NCBI RefSeq assembly: GCF_019748365.1
Contig: NZ_JAIEPN010000122.1
Location: forward strand, 1-41,724
Direction: 5' to 3'
DNA: 41,724 nt
From: Novosphingobium sp.
Lineage (GTDB): Bacteria > Pseudomonadota > Alphaproteobacteria > Sphingomonadales > Sphingomonadaceae
In this document: positions 34,634 through 41,724 of the stretch, in pieces
Layout: each line of letters begins with the position of its first letter
How positions within the stretch are numbered: position 1 is the first letter of the stretch
The notes under the pieces: generated by a model
The model's database searches: none
What the model was told of the DNA's origin: nothing
What the model saw: only the letters and a program-made list of their open reading frames with translations
Made by a program: the position numbers and the translations under genes

Positions 34634-35515
34634 TTACTTCAGCAGGGAAAGCACGTTCTGCTGGGCCTGATTGGCCTGCGCGATCATCGCGGTCGAGGCC
34701 TGGCTCAGGATCTGCGCCTTGGCCATCTGCGTCGTCTCGGCCGAATAATCGGTATCGAGAATACGGCTGCGTGCGTCCGAGAGGTTCGTCACGTTGTCGG
34801 TAAGGTTGTTGATCACCGATTCGAGACGGTTCTGGCCCGAACCGAATTCGGCGCGCGCGGCGTTGACCGCAGTCAGCGTGGCATCAACATTGTCCATCGT
34901 GGTGCCGGCCTGAGCGGGCGTCGAAACATCGATCGCCTGCGGAGTCGTCGCCGGATCATAGGTGGTGTTGGCGCCGCCGAAGAGCTTGGTGCCGTCAATC
35001 GCCCTGCTGCGCAGATCCACGGTGTCGGTCGTGTTGCTTCCGGTCTGGATCGAGAAGGTCGTGTCGTCCGAACCATCCGCTGCAGGAGCGGCACCGGTCA
35101 CGGTGAACAGCTTGGTGCCGTTGAACGTGGTCTTCTCCAGCACTTCGCTGATCTGCGAGGTGAGGTTCGCAACTTCCGACTGCATCGAAGTGCGATCGGT
35201 AGTGGTGTAGGTTTCCGACTTGGCCTGAATCGCCAGTTCGCGGATGCGCTGCAGCATTGCGGTGACTTCGTTGAGCGCACCATCGGCGGTCTGAGCGAAG
35301 CTGATACCGTCGTTGGCGTTGCGGATACCCTGGCCCATGCCCTTGATCTGCGAGGTCATGGTGGTGGTGATCGCGAGGCCGGCGGCATCGTCCTTCGCGC
35401 CGTTGATGCGCTTGCCAGTCGAAAGCCGCTCCATTGCCACACCAGCCATCTTCGAGGCGTTGGTTGAGGCATTGGATGCGCGGATTGCGCTGATATTCGT
35501 GTTGATAACTGCCAT
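34634..35515 (-). CDS. fliC: Flagellin
   Basis: Filament subunit exported by the flagellar type III apparatus. ATG at 35515 opens MAVINTNISAIRASNAS, the canonical D0 start; an ATG three codons earlier is less likely. The N-terminal D0/D1 helices include ERLSTGKRINGAKDDAAGLAI and GISFAQTADGALNEV (to ~140). A short variable region (~140-210) precedes the C-terminal D1/D0, which has LSDARSRILDTDYSAETTQMAK and ends QQNVLSLLK. At 293 residues it is a short flagellin with little surface domain. No other flagellar gene is in the window. I could not define a sigma-28 or sigma-54 promoter upstream. Confidence 0.97.
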   Translation of the reverse strand: MAVINTNISAIRASNASTNASKMAGVAMERLSTGKRINGAKDDAAGLAITTTMTSQIKGMGQGIRNANDGISFAQTADGALNEVTAMLQRIRELAIQAKSETYTTTDRTSMQSEVANLTSQISEVLEKTTFNGTKLFTVTGAAPAADGSDDTTFSIQTGSNTTDTVDLRSRAIDGTKLFGGANTTYDPATTPQAIDVSTPAQAGTTMDNVDATLTAVNAARAEFGSGQNRLESVINNLTDNVTNLSDARSRILDTDYSAETTQMAKAQILSQASTAMIAQANQAQQNVLSLLK

Positions 35516-35696
35516 GATGCCCATTCTCCACTATGGGTTGAGGCGTGTGGCCCCATGCATGTCCCGGAATGCCAGAACGGCCGAACCTTGCCGGGTTTAA
35601 GGCAAGCACCCTGCAACCCTATGTGTTGCCCCATGGGGGGAGCACGTAAGGCCCCGGCTTGCCCAGCACCGGGCTTTGCTCTCTAGTGCCTGGGCC

Positions 35697-38468
35697 ATGG
35701 CTGCCCCCTCCCTCCCCGCAATCCATGCCAGCCACAGCGGCTGCTGGCTGCGCGACCTTGCCGGCACGCGTCCGGTGGGCAAGGGCGAGGCGATCATGGC
35801 TGCGGCCGATACGCCGCTGCTGCTGCTCAACGCGCCACTGATCGCGAGCCGGCTGGGCTATCCAGACCTCTCCGGGCTCGATCTGCTGGAGCTTTTCGCC
35901 TTCGTGCACCCTGCCCGCTTCATGGTGCCGACGCCCAAGGGCCTCGCGCAGGCGCTGGGGCTGGCCGAACCGGCGAGCGACGATGGCGTGCCCGCGCTGT
36001 TGCAGGCCGCCGCCGAGGCGCTGCTCGCCGTGTGTGAGGACCCCGTCTGGCCCGAGCGCGAGGGGGCGTGGAGCGCGCTGCAATCGCTGGTGCGGCTGCG
36101 CTGGCCCTGGGCAGGGCTGCTCGCGCCGAAGATTGCCCAGCCGCAGCGGGCGGAGCGCTGGCTGTTTTCCCGCCTGCCCGAATGGGAGGAAGCGCCCGAG
36201 CGGCCGCAGCCCGCGCAGATCGTGCTGGGCGACGATGCGATCACGGCGCGGCTCGCCGAATTGACGGGCAGCGCGGCGGAGCTGCGCCCCGCTCAGCAGG
36301 CCTATGCGCGGGCGGCGGGCGCGATGTTCGCACCGCGCGGGGGGCAGCGCCAGCCGCATGTGGTGCTGGCGCAGGCGGGCACCGGGACCGGCAAGACCTT
36401 CGGCTATCTCGCCCCCGCCTCGCTCTGGGCCGAGCGTTCGGGCGGCACGGTCTGGGTTTCGACCTATACCAAGGCGCTGCAACGGCAGCTGCGGCGCGAA
36501 AGCCGCGCGGCCTTCCCACCGGAGCGCGCGGTGCAGGCCGGGCGTGTCGGCCCGCCGGTGGTGGTGCGCAAGGGGCGGGAAAACTACCTCTGCCTGCTCA
36601 ATCTGGAAGACGCGCTGCAGGGCGGCTTTACCGGGCGGCCGGCGATCATGGCGCAACTGGTCGCGCGCTGGGCGGCATACTCGCAGGACGGCGATATGAT
36701 CGGCGGCGATCTGCCGGGCTGGCTTGGCACGCTGTTCAGGAAACGCGGGATCACCGCGTTGACCGACCAGCGCGGCGAATGCGTCTATGCTGGGTGCCCG
36801 CATTTCCGGAAGTGCTTTATCGAACGGGCAGCGCGCGCTTCGGCAGGGGCCGAGCTGGTGATCGCCAACCATGCGCTGGTGATGATCAATGCGGCCCGCG
36901 CGCGGGAGCAATCGCAGCGGCCCACGCGGATCGTGTTCGACGAAGGCCATCACGTGTTCGAAGCGGCGGACAGCACCTTTGCCGCGGCGCTGACCGGCGC
37001 GGAGACGGTGGAACTGCGGCGCTGGGTGATCGGGCCCGAGGGCAACCAGCGCGGGCGGCGGCGGGGCCTTGCGGCGCGATTGGCGGATGTCGCGAGCTAT
37101 GACGATGAAGGCGCCCGCGCGATTGCCGATGCGCGCGAGGCGGCAAGTGCGCTGCCGGGTGATGGCTGGTTGGCGCGGGTCGTCGAAGGCGCGCCCTTCG
37201 GCCCCATCGAGGACCTGCTGGCCGAAACGCGTGAACTCGTGCTCGCGCGGGATGAGAGCGGCGGGCAGGAAGCGGGTTACGGGCTGGAGACCGAGGCGGC
37301 ACAACTCGGCGGCAGTTTCATCGAAGTGGCGGGCCGCGCGCAGGAAGCGCTGGAGGCCTTGCGCCAGCCGCTGATGCGCCTTGCCTTGCGGCTGGAAGCG
37401 CTGATCGAGGACGGGCCGGACTGGCTTGATGGCCCGGCGCGGGCGCGGATCGAAGGCGCGCGGGGAGCGATTGGCTGGCGCACCGATCTGATTGCGGGAT
37501 GGATCGCGCTGCTGGCGCGGCTCGGGGGGCCGGGCGATCCCGTATTCGTCGACTGGCTGGCGCTGGAGCGCTCCGAGGGGCGCGAGTGGGATATCGGGCT
37601 GCACCGCCGCTATCTCGATCCGATGAAGCCCTTTGCCGAAGCAGTGCTGGCGGGTGCGCACGGGGTGATGATGACCTCCGCTACGCTGACCGACGGTGCG
37701 GAGACGCAGAGCGGCGAATGGGGCAGTGCTATCCAGCGCAGCGGCGCGCCCTATCTCGATGTGAGGCCGCAGGTGTTCGCGGCGGCAAGCCCCTTCGACT
37801 ATGCGCGCAATGCCGAAGTGCTGATCGTGACCGACGTGCCCAAGGGCGATATCCCCGCGCTCGCCAATGCCTATGGACGGCTGATCGAGGCCTCGGGCGG
37901 CGGAGCGCTGGGGCTGTTCACCGCGATCCGGCGGCTGCGCGCGGTCTATGGCCGGATTGCCGACCGGCTGGCGCGCGGGGGCCTGCCGTTGTTTGCCCAG
38001 CATGTCGATCCCATCGATACCGGCACCTTGGTCGATATCTTCCGCGATGATCCGCGCGCCTCGCTGCTCGGCACCGATGCCCTGCGCGACGGAGTGGACG
38101 TACCGGGCCACTCGCTGCGGCTGGTGGTGATGGAGCAGGTGCCCTGGCCCAAGCCTTCGATCCTACACCGTGCGCGGCGGCTGGCGCATGCGGAGAAGTT
38201 CGGAGGCGGCGGGCAGGCGCATGACGACCGCATCATCCGCGCGCGGCTGGCGCAGGCCTTCGGGCGGCTGATCCGCACAGGTACGGACCGGGGGCATTTC
38301 GTGGTCCTATCCTCGGCCTTTCCGTCCCGCCTCCTCACCGCATTTCCGCCGGGCACGCCGGTGCGCCGCGTGACGCTCGATGCGGCTTTACAAAGCGTCG
38401 CAGGCCGTGTTTCAGACGAGGCAAGCGCAGCCGCGCAGCCCAGTCAGACTGACGAGTCCCGCCTTTGA
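35697..38468 (+). CDS. DinG/XPD-like Fe-S DNA helicase
   Basis: Superfamily 2 5'-3' DNA helicase of the Rad3/XPD/DinG group, 923 residues. The Walker A is QAGTGTGKTFGYL (~227-234). Four cysteines (299, 362, 367 and 373, in NYLC and ECVYAGCPHFRKC) form the expected 4Fe-4S site. The DEAH box reads FDEGHH (~414-419). Later motifs include MMTSATLTDG, GTDALRDGVDVPG and RLAQAFGRLIRTGTDRG. A ~200-residue N-terminal extension (LLLLNAPLIA, GLDLLELFAFVHPARF) occupies the place of the exonuclease domain in some DinG proteins, but no DxE catalytic motif is visible. ATG 35697 is preferred over an upstream TTG. Its stop overlaps the next gene's TTG start (TTGA). Confidence 0.9.
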   Translation: MAAPSLPAIHASHSGCWLRDLAGTRPVGKGEAIMAAADTPLLLLNAPLIASRLGYPDLSGLDLLELFAFVHPARFMVPTPKGLAQALGLAEPASDDGVPALLQAAAEALLAVCEDPVWPEREGAWSALQSLVRLRWPWAGLLAPKIAQPQRAERWLFSRLPEWEEAPERPQPAQIVLGDDAITARLAELTGSAAELRPAQQAYARAAGAMFAPRGGQRQPHVVLAQAGTGTGKTFGYLAPASLWAERSGGTVWVSTYTKALQRQLRRESRAAFPPERAVQAGRVGPPVVVRKGRENYLCLLNLEDALQGGFTGRPAIMAQLVARWAAYSQDGDMIGGDLPGWLGTLFRKRGITALTDQRGECVYAGCPHFRKCFIERAARASAGAELVIANHALVMINAARAREQSQRPTRIVFDEGHHVFEAADSTFAAALTGAETVELRRWVIGPEGNQRGRRRGLAARLADVASYDDEGARAIADAREAASALPGDGWLARVVEGAPFGPIEDLLAETRELVLARDESGGQEAGYGLETEAAQLGGSFIEVAGRAQEALEALRQPLMRLALRLEALIEDGPDWLDGPARARIEGARGAIGWRTDLIAGWIALLARLGGPGDPVFVDWLALERSEGREWDIGLHRRYLDPMKPFAEAVLAGAHGVMMTSATLTDGAETQSGEWGSAIQRSGAPYLDVRPQVFAAASPFDYARNAEVLIVTDVPKGDIPALANAYGRLIEASGGGALGLFTAIRRLRAVYGRIADRLARGGLPLFAQHVDPIDTGTLVDIFRDDPRASLLGTDALRDGVDVPGHSLRLVVMEQVPWPKPSILHRARRLAHAEKFGGGGQAHDDRIIRARLAQAFGRLIRTGTDRGHFVVLSSAFPSRLLTAFPPGTPVRRVTLDAALQSVAGRVSDEASAAAQPSQTDESRL

Positions 38469-39010
38469 AAACGCTCGCTCTTCTGCGCCACGCGAAGTCC
38501 GACTGGTCCGACGCGCGGGCCCGCGATTTCGACCGGCCCCTCAATGCGCGCGGGGTGCGCGGGGCGCGGGCGATGGGCGAATACATCAAGAGCACCTGCT
38601 TACGCTTCGACCGGATCATCGCCTCACCCGCAGTGCGCGTGGCCGAGACGATCGAGGAAGCAAGCAAGGCCTGGGGACACACCTTCCCGGTCGAATGGGA
38701 CCGGCGCATCTACCTCGCCAGTTCCGCGACGCTGATCGACTTGCTACGCGAGCTATCGGGCGAGCCGGAAAGCGTGCTGATGATCGGGCACAATCCGGGG
38801 CTTGAAGACCTGATCTTCGACCTCGTGCCCGACGACGGCACCAGCCCGCTGCGCGAGGAAGTGGAAGTGAAGTTCCCGACCGCAACCTTTGCCGTGATGG
38901 AACTCGCCATCGAGCGCTGGGCCGATCTGGAGGAGCGCTGCGGGAAGCTGGTTTCGATGAAGCGCCCGCGCGATCTGGACCCGGATTTGGGACCGACGCT
39001 GAACGATTAA
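38465..39010 (+). CDS. SixA-type histidine phosphatase
   Basis: Histidine-phosphatase (phosphoglycerate mutase-like) fold, 181 residues. The catalytic RHA motif is LLRHAKSDWSD (R8, H9), and the second His lies in MIGHNPGLEDL (H109); PAVRVAETI supplies a phosphate-binding Arg. The short form with RHAKSDW is the SixA group. In E. coli SixA dephosphorylates phosphohistidine on phosphotransferase-system proteins. The start is TTG at 38465, overlapping the helicase stop by 4 bp, so translation is probably coupled. Whether the pair has a common function is unknown. Immediately downstream lies a repeat and the AT-rich island. Confidence 0.88.
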   Translation: MKTLALLRHAKSDWSDARARDFDRPLNARGVRGARAMGEYIKSTCLRFDRIIASPAVRVAETIEEASKAWGHTFPVEWDRRIYLASSATLIDLLRELSGEPESVLMIGHNPGLEDLIFDLVPDDGTSPLREEVEVKFPTATFAVMELAIERWADLEERCGKLVSMKRPRDLDPDLGPTLND

Positions 39011-39014
39011 GCTT

Positions 39015-39057
39015 GAAAGGGTTTCTCGCAGAGACGCAGAGGAAAAGAAGATCGCCG
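39015..39057 (+). repeat. Left copy of inverted repeat flanking the AT-rich island
   Basis: GAAAGGGTTTCTCGCAGAGA (39015-39034), continuing CGCAGAGGAAAAGAAGATCG, starts four bases after the sixA stop codon. It matches the complement of 39531-39576 with a few substitutions and one gap. Similar CTCGCAGAGACGCAGAGG-type repeats are dispersed in other genomes. It could be a dispersed 3'-end repeat or the end of an inserted element. Confidence 0.8.
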
Positions 39058-39111
39058 AGTTTTTAGACTTGGCACGATCGCACCGCAGTTTCGCAATGCC
39101 CTTTTTCAATA

Positions 39112-39399
39112 TCAATCACGGTCAATATGCAGAGAAACAGTTTTCAGAACATTCTTCATAAACATAATTGAATATAATATTAAAATTGATAGAAATAAAT
39201 CAACAAAAATACCTTTATCAATTGAATTAGAAATTCCTGAATAAAAATAGAATAAATCTCTTGTGACAATAATTGTTACAACAAAGGCATAAAATGTAAT
39301 AATAACAAGCATAATGTCAAGAAATGGAATAACATATCTGGCAAAAACTCGAAATTGCTGAGGTCTTCTTTTCCAAAAACCCAAGGGACCTTGCCACAT
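39112..39399 (-). CDS. Small AT-rich-island membrane protein
   Basis: A 95-residue product in strikingly AT-rich DNA, unlike every other gene here. It starts MWQGPLGFWKRRPQQFRVFA, then shows two strong hydrophobic segments: FLDIMLVIITFYAFVVTIIV (~26-45) and IFVDLFLSILILYSIMFM (~64-81). A short basic tail follows. GGGGG five bases upstream of the ATG is a credible ribosome binding site, supporting expression. I do not recognise the family. A distant likeness to the topology of PsiE-type proteins is possible, but the protein would be shorter. Codon use favours A/T endings such as ATA and AAA, indicating foreign origin. It lies between two inverted repeat copies. Confidence 0.6.
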   Translation of the reverse strand: MWQGPLGFWKRRPQQFRVFARYVIPFLDIMLVIITFYAFVVTIIVTRDLFYFYSGISNSIDKGIFVDLFLSILILYSIMFMKNVLKTVSLHIDRD

Positions 39400-39530
39400 A
39401 AAAACCCCCAGTTACGTCACGCTTGGCCACTACTTTGAGGCAAAACCGTCAGCCAAACCGCTTCCAGTCACGCAGGAATCAAAAACTGCAAGGTCTGGAA
39501 AGATATAAAGCCCTCGGCTCGGCGGAGCAT

Positions 39531-39576
39531 CTCTGCGCCCTTCTTTTCCTCAGCGTCTTTGCGAGAAACCCCTTTC
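39531..39576 (-). repeat. Right copy of inverted repeat flanking the AT-rich island
   Basis: Reverse complement of the left copy at 39015-39057, including GGTTTCTCGCAAAGACGC and GAGGAAAAGAAG. It ends seven bases before the merR stop. Each copy therefore sits just after the stop of its neighbouring gene, in the same orientation relative to that gene. No target-site duplication is evident outside the two copies. Confidence 0.8.
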
Positions 39577-39583
39577 CGCCCCC

Positions 39584-40045
39584 TCAATCCTTCAAAGCAT
39601 CCGCCAGCCTTCCCCGAATCGTTTCGAGGTGGCGGCGCAGGACGCGGATGGCGGCGATGATTTCGTCTTCCGCAGGCATCGGGGCAGCACTCGCTGGTGC
39701 AGACTCAGCCATTGGCTCGGGCGCGGCGGCTGGCGCAGGCCTCGCCCCGCCCTTCCCCGCAAGCGCCTGCCTTGCGCCGCGGATGGTGTAGCCTTCGCGG
39801 TGGAGGAGCTGGTCGATCCGCGCGACGAGCGCGATGTCTTCAGGCCGGTAGTAGCGGCGGCCGCCGGCGCGGGTCAGCGGGCGGAGCATGGGGAACTGCT
39901 CTTCCCAATAGCGCAGGACATGCTGCTTGAGGCCGAGCGCGTTCGCGACTTCGCCGATCGTGCGCAGGGCATCCGGCGCCTTGCCGTCCTGAAAGGCAGG
40001 AGCGGTGCTGGGCGCGGTTCCCGGGGTATCAACTGCTGGCAGCAA
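39584..40045 (-). CDS. MerR family transcriptional regulator
   Basis: DNA-binding protein of 153 residues. The MerR helix-turn-helix and wing span ~28-98: [64 protein letters not shown]. An Ala/Pro-rich linker and a C-terminal helix ([24 protein letters not shown]) that may dimerise follow. It has no metal-binding cysteines. A TTG at 40045 is the only plausible initiator, overlapping the ihfA end by 17 bp. The plsX-fabH-ihfA-merR order is conserved in alphaproteobacteria, but the regulator's target there is not well defined. Confidence 0.92.
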   Translation of the reverse strand: MLPAVDTPGTAPSTAPAFQDGKAPDALRTIGEVANALGLKQHVLRYWEEQFPMLRPLTRAGGRRYYRPEDIALVARIDQLLHREGYTIRGARQALAGKGGARPAPAAAPEPMAESAPASAAPMPAEDEIIAAIRVLRRHLETIRGRLADALKD

Positions 40046-40328
40046 TCCTGTCCTTCAGCATCTGGCTTGCGCGGAACGTCATGACGCGGCGCGGGGTGAT
40101 GGGCACTTCCACACCGGTCTTGGGATTGCGACCGATGCGTTCAGCCTTGTCCCGTAGCAGAAAGGTTCCGAATCCGGAAATCTTTACGTTTTCACCCTCA
40201 GCCAGCGCCTCGCACATATGATCGAGAATGGACTCGACCATGCCCAGCGAGTCTGCACGAGACAGGCCGACGCGGCGATTGATGCTCTCTGCAAGATCTG
40301 CGCGAGTAAGAGTTCCCACCGAACGCAT
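40029..40328 (-). CDS. ihfA: Integration host factor subunit alpha
   Basis: DNA-bending nucleoid protein that pairs with IHF-beta to bend sequence-specific sites in replication, recombination and sigma-54 promoters. The 99 residues open [20 protein letters not shown]. The family body is [25 protein letters not shown], and the DNA-contact arm is [20 protein letters not shown] with the RNPKTG and P-containing beta-arm tip. ATG 40328. It follows fabH after 149 bp of non-coding DNA, so it may have its own promoter. A TTGTAA/TATTGT pair with 16-bp spacing lies in that gap, reading leftward. Confidence 0.97.
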   Translation of the reverse strand: MRSVGTLTRADLAESINRRVGLSRADSLGMVESILDHMCEALAEGENVKISGFGTFLLRDKAERIGRNPKTGVEVPITPRRVMTFRASQMLKDRIAASS

Positions 40329-40371
40329 CCTCGATTCCCCCGATAAAAAAGCGACAAGCTAGCTTGACACA

Positions 40372-40399
40372 ATACAGTGTCCGCCGCGCTTTACAATCC
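40372..40399 (-). promoter_or_regulatory. Candidate ihfA promoter
   Basis: Reading leftward, TTGTAA (about 40390-40396) and TATTGT (about 40370-40376) are separated by ~16 bp, some 45 bp upstream of the ihfA start. This is the best sigma-70-like pair in the 149-bp gap, but both hexamers deviate from consensus. Weak evidence. Confidence 0.3.
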
Positions 40400-40477
40400 G
40401 CTTTCCACATTATTTTATCGGCCAATCCATTGGTCCGCAACGAAAACTGTTGCCACCCACGCTCAGGATTGGGGAAA

Positions 40478-41455
40478 TCAGACGCGGAGGAGGCTGGCGC
40501 CCCACGTGAATCCGCCGCCCATCGCCTCGAACATGACGAGATCGCCGGGCTTGATCCGGCCGTCGCGCACGGCGGTATCGAAGGCCAGCGGCACCGAAGC
40601 GGCACTGGTATTGGCATGGCGATCGACGGTCACGATCACCTTGTCCTCGGGCAAGCCGAGCTTGCGCGCGGTGGCATCGAGAATGCGGGCATTGGCCTGA
40701 TGCGGCACGACCCAGTCAACATCGGCCGACGTGTAACCGGCGGCTTCCAGCACTTCCTCCAGCACGGCGGCGAGGTTCACGACAGCATGGCGGAACACCT
40801 CGCGGCCCTTCATGCGCAGCTTGCCAACCGTGCCGGTGGTCGACGGGCCGCCGTCCACGTGGAGCAGATCGTTGTAGGCGCCATCGGCGTGGAGCCGGGT
40901 GGCGAGAATGCCGGGCGCAGCGGGATCGTTTTCGTCCACCTCCACCGCTTCGAGCACCACCGCACCCGCGCCATCGCCGAAGAGCACGCAAGTGGTGCGG
41001 TCTTCCCAATCGAGCAGGCGGCTCATCGTCTCGGCGCCGATCACCAGCGCGCGCTTGGCAGCGCCCGTGCGCAGCAGCGCATCGGCGGTGGCGAAGGCAT
41101 AGAGGAAGCCCGAGCAGACCGCCGCGACGTCGAATGCGATGCCGCCGCGGCAGCCAAGCGCGTTTTGCACGATGGTCGCGCTAGCGGGGAAAGTCTGGTC
41201 CGGGCTGCAGGTGCCCAGCACGATGAGGTCGATCGAGGCCGCGTCAATCCCGGCGGCTTCCAGCGCCTTGCGGCAAGCTTCGGTCGCGAGCGTGGCGGTC
41301 GTCTCGCCCTCCCCCGCGATGTAGCGGTTGCGGATGCCGGTGCGCTCGACGATCCATTCGTCGGTCGTATCGACCATCGTCGCCATCTCGGCATTGGAAA
41401 CGGCGCGCGCGGGCAGCGCGGACCCGCTGCCGCGAATGACGGAACGCAGGGTCAT
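40478..41455 (-). CDS. fabH: 3-oxoacyl-ACP synthase III
   Basis: First condensation of fatty-acid synthesis, joining acetyl-CoA (or another primer) to malonyl-ACP. The 325 residues contain the Cys-His-Asn triad: C114 in [10 protein letters not shown], His in [11 protein letters not shown] (~252) and Asn in RHANTSAAS (~282). [17 protein letters not shown] near residue 30 is the FabH signature. It opens [15 protein letters not shown] with ATG at 41455, overlapping the plsX stop by 4 bp (ATGA), so the two are coupled. The protein ends [16 protein letters not shown]. Assignment is secure. Confidence 0.97.
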   Translation of the reverse strand: MTLRSVIRGSGSALPARAVSNAEMATMVDTTDEWIVERTGIRNRYIAGEGETTATLATEACRKALEAAGIDAASIDLIVLGTCSPDQTFPASATIVQNALGCRGGIAFDVAAVCSGFLYAFATADALLRTGAAKRALVIGAETMSRLLDWEDRTTCVLFGDGAGAVVLEAVEVDENDPAAPGILATRLHADGAYNDLLHVDGGPSTTGTVGKLRMKGREVFRHAVVNLAAVLEEVLEAAGYTSADVDWVVPHQANARILDATARKLGLPEDKVIVTVDRHANTSAASVPLAFDTAVRDGRIKPGDLVMFEAMGGGFTWGASLLRV

Positions 41456-41724
41456 GCCGACGTCTCCGGCGCGGGCCGGACGCGGGTTGCCGCGCTGCGC
41501 ATGACATCCTGGCCGACTTCGGCAAGGTCAGCCGCGATGCGCTCGGTCAGCCGTTCGGACAGGAGCCGCGCCGTCACCGCAACCGCATGGGCGACGCCGA
41601 GCGCCGATGCACTGCCATGGCTTTTCACGACTACACCGTTGAGACCAAGGAACACCGCGCCATTGTGATTGTTGGGATCGAGATGATGCTTGAGCAGCTC
41701 GGTCGCCGGTTTGGAAATGAGGAA
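41452..41724 (-). CDS. plsX: Phosphate acyltransferase PlsX, C-terminal part
   Basis: Makes acyl-phosphate from acyl-ACP for phospholipid synthesis. Only the last ~90 residues are in the window; the rest runs off the right edge. They include [19 protein letters not shown] and [20 protein letters not shown], the conserved PlsX C-terminal block. The stop at 41452 overlaps the fabH start by 4 bp. It is the first visible gene of the leftward plsX-fabH-(ihfA-merR) series. rpmF, often upstream, would be outside. Confidence 0.95.
   Translation of the reverse strand, partial: FLISKPATELLKHHLDPNNHNGAVFLGLNGVVVKSHGSASALGVAHAVAVTARLLSERLTERIAADLAEVGQDVMRSAATRVRPAPETSA

Noticed and set aside
35516..35640. 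Sigma-54 type promoter upstream of flagellin
   Set aside because: GG and GC doublets occur, but no GG-N10-GC arrangement with the TGGCAC/TTGC context could be fitted.
35619..38111. 830-codon open frame opposite the helicase
   Set aside because: The helicase on the + strand has all SF2 motifs and Fe-S cysteines; the antisense product is Arg/Pro/His-rich without a fold signature.
40364..40369. Perfect TTGACA on the + strand upstream of ihfA
   Set aside because: No -10 hexamer at 16-18 bp and no rightward gene follows; ihfA and fabH read leftward.

Overview
The window is a gene-dense stretch of a high-GC alphaproteobacterial chromosome. It most resembles Sphingomonadales (Novosphingobium, Sphingomonas or Erythrobacter type); this is inferred from protein families and gene order, not from a marker gene. 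Supporting signs are the class I lysyl-tRNA synthetase, the plsX-fabH-ihfA-merR order, a Usg protein, a CIRCE-controlled groESL operon, a large TonB-dependent receptor and DUF4197 and Mur-ligase proteins of alphaproteobacterial flavour. No rRNA, tRNA, CRISPR array, integrase or transposase was found.

Layout. 1-2.75 kb: start of lepA, then groES-groEL with a CIRCE operator. 2.8-13.9 kb: a catabolic or export-rich region with usg, a Tat-exported sulfatase, a glutathione transferase, a Tat-exported spermidine-dehydrogenase-like flavoprotein, a secreted lipocalin-like protein, a TonB receptor overlapping a secreted phosphatase-superfamily enzyme, a divergent secreted M20 peptidase and a medium-chain reductase. 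14-23 kb: a DUF4197 protein, a palindromic repeat, a membrane PAS-GGDEF-EAL-PilZ protein, a PHA-depolymerase-like hydrolase, an amidohydrolase/reductase operon and a soluble globin-coupled chemoreceptor. 23-29.1 kb: core genes, with dnaN, a small secreted protein, fabG, fabD, an LD-carboxypeptidase and a divergent Mur ligase. The last two suggest murein recycling.

29.1-35.5 kb: a MarR-like regulator facing a prolyl-4-hydroxylase-like oxygenase, an unrecognised secreted four-cysteine protein in more AT-rich DNA, lysS, a nitroreductase, a PH-domain membrane protein and an isolated flagellin. 35.7-41.7 kb: a DinG/XPD-like Fe-S helicase overlapping a SixA-type phosphatase, a strikingly AT-rich island with one small membrane-protein gene between inverted repeat copies, then merR, ihfA, fabH and the end of plsX, all leftward.

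The lipid genes (fabD/fabG and plsX/fabH), murein genes and replication/translation genes look like ordinary chromosome. The best candidate for something undescribed is the AT-rich island at 39.01-39.58 kb. Lesser candidates are the TonB receptor/phosphatase/peptidase locus, a GroEL without its GGM tail, and a Mur ligase with an altered P-loop beside an LD-carboxypeptidase. No clear multi-gene novel system (defence, biosynthetic or phage) is visible.
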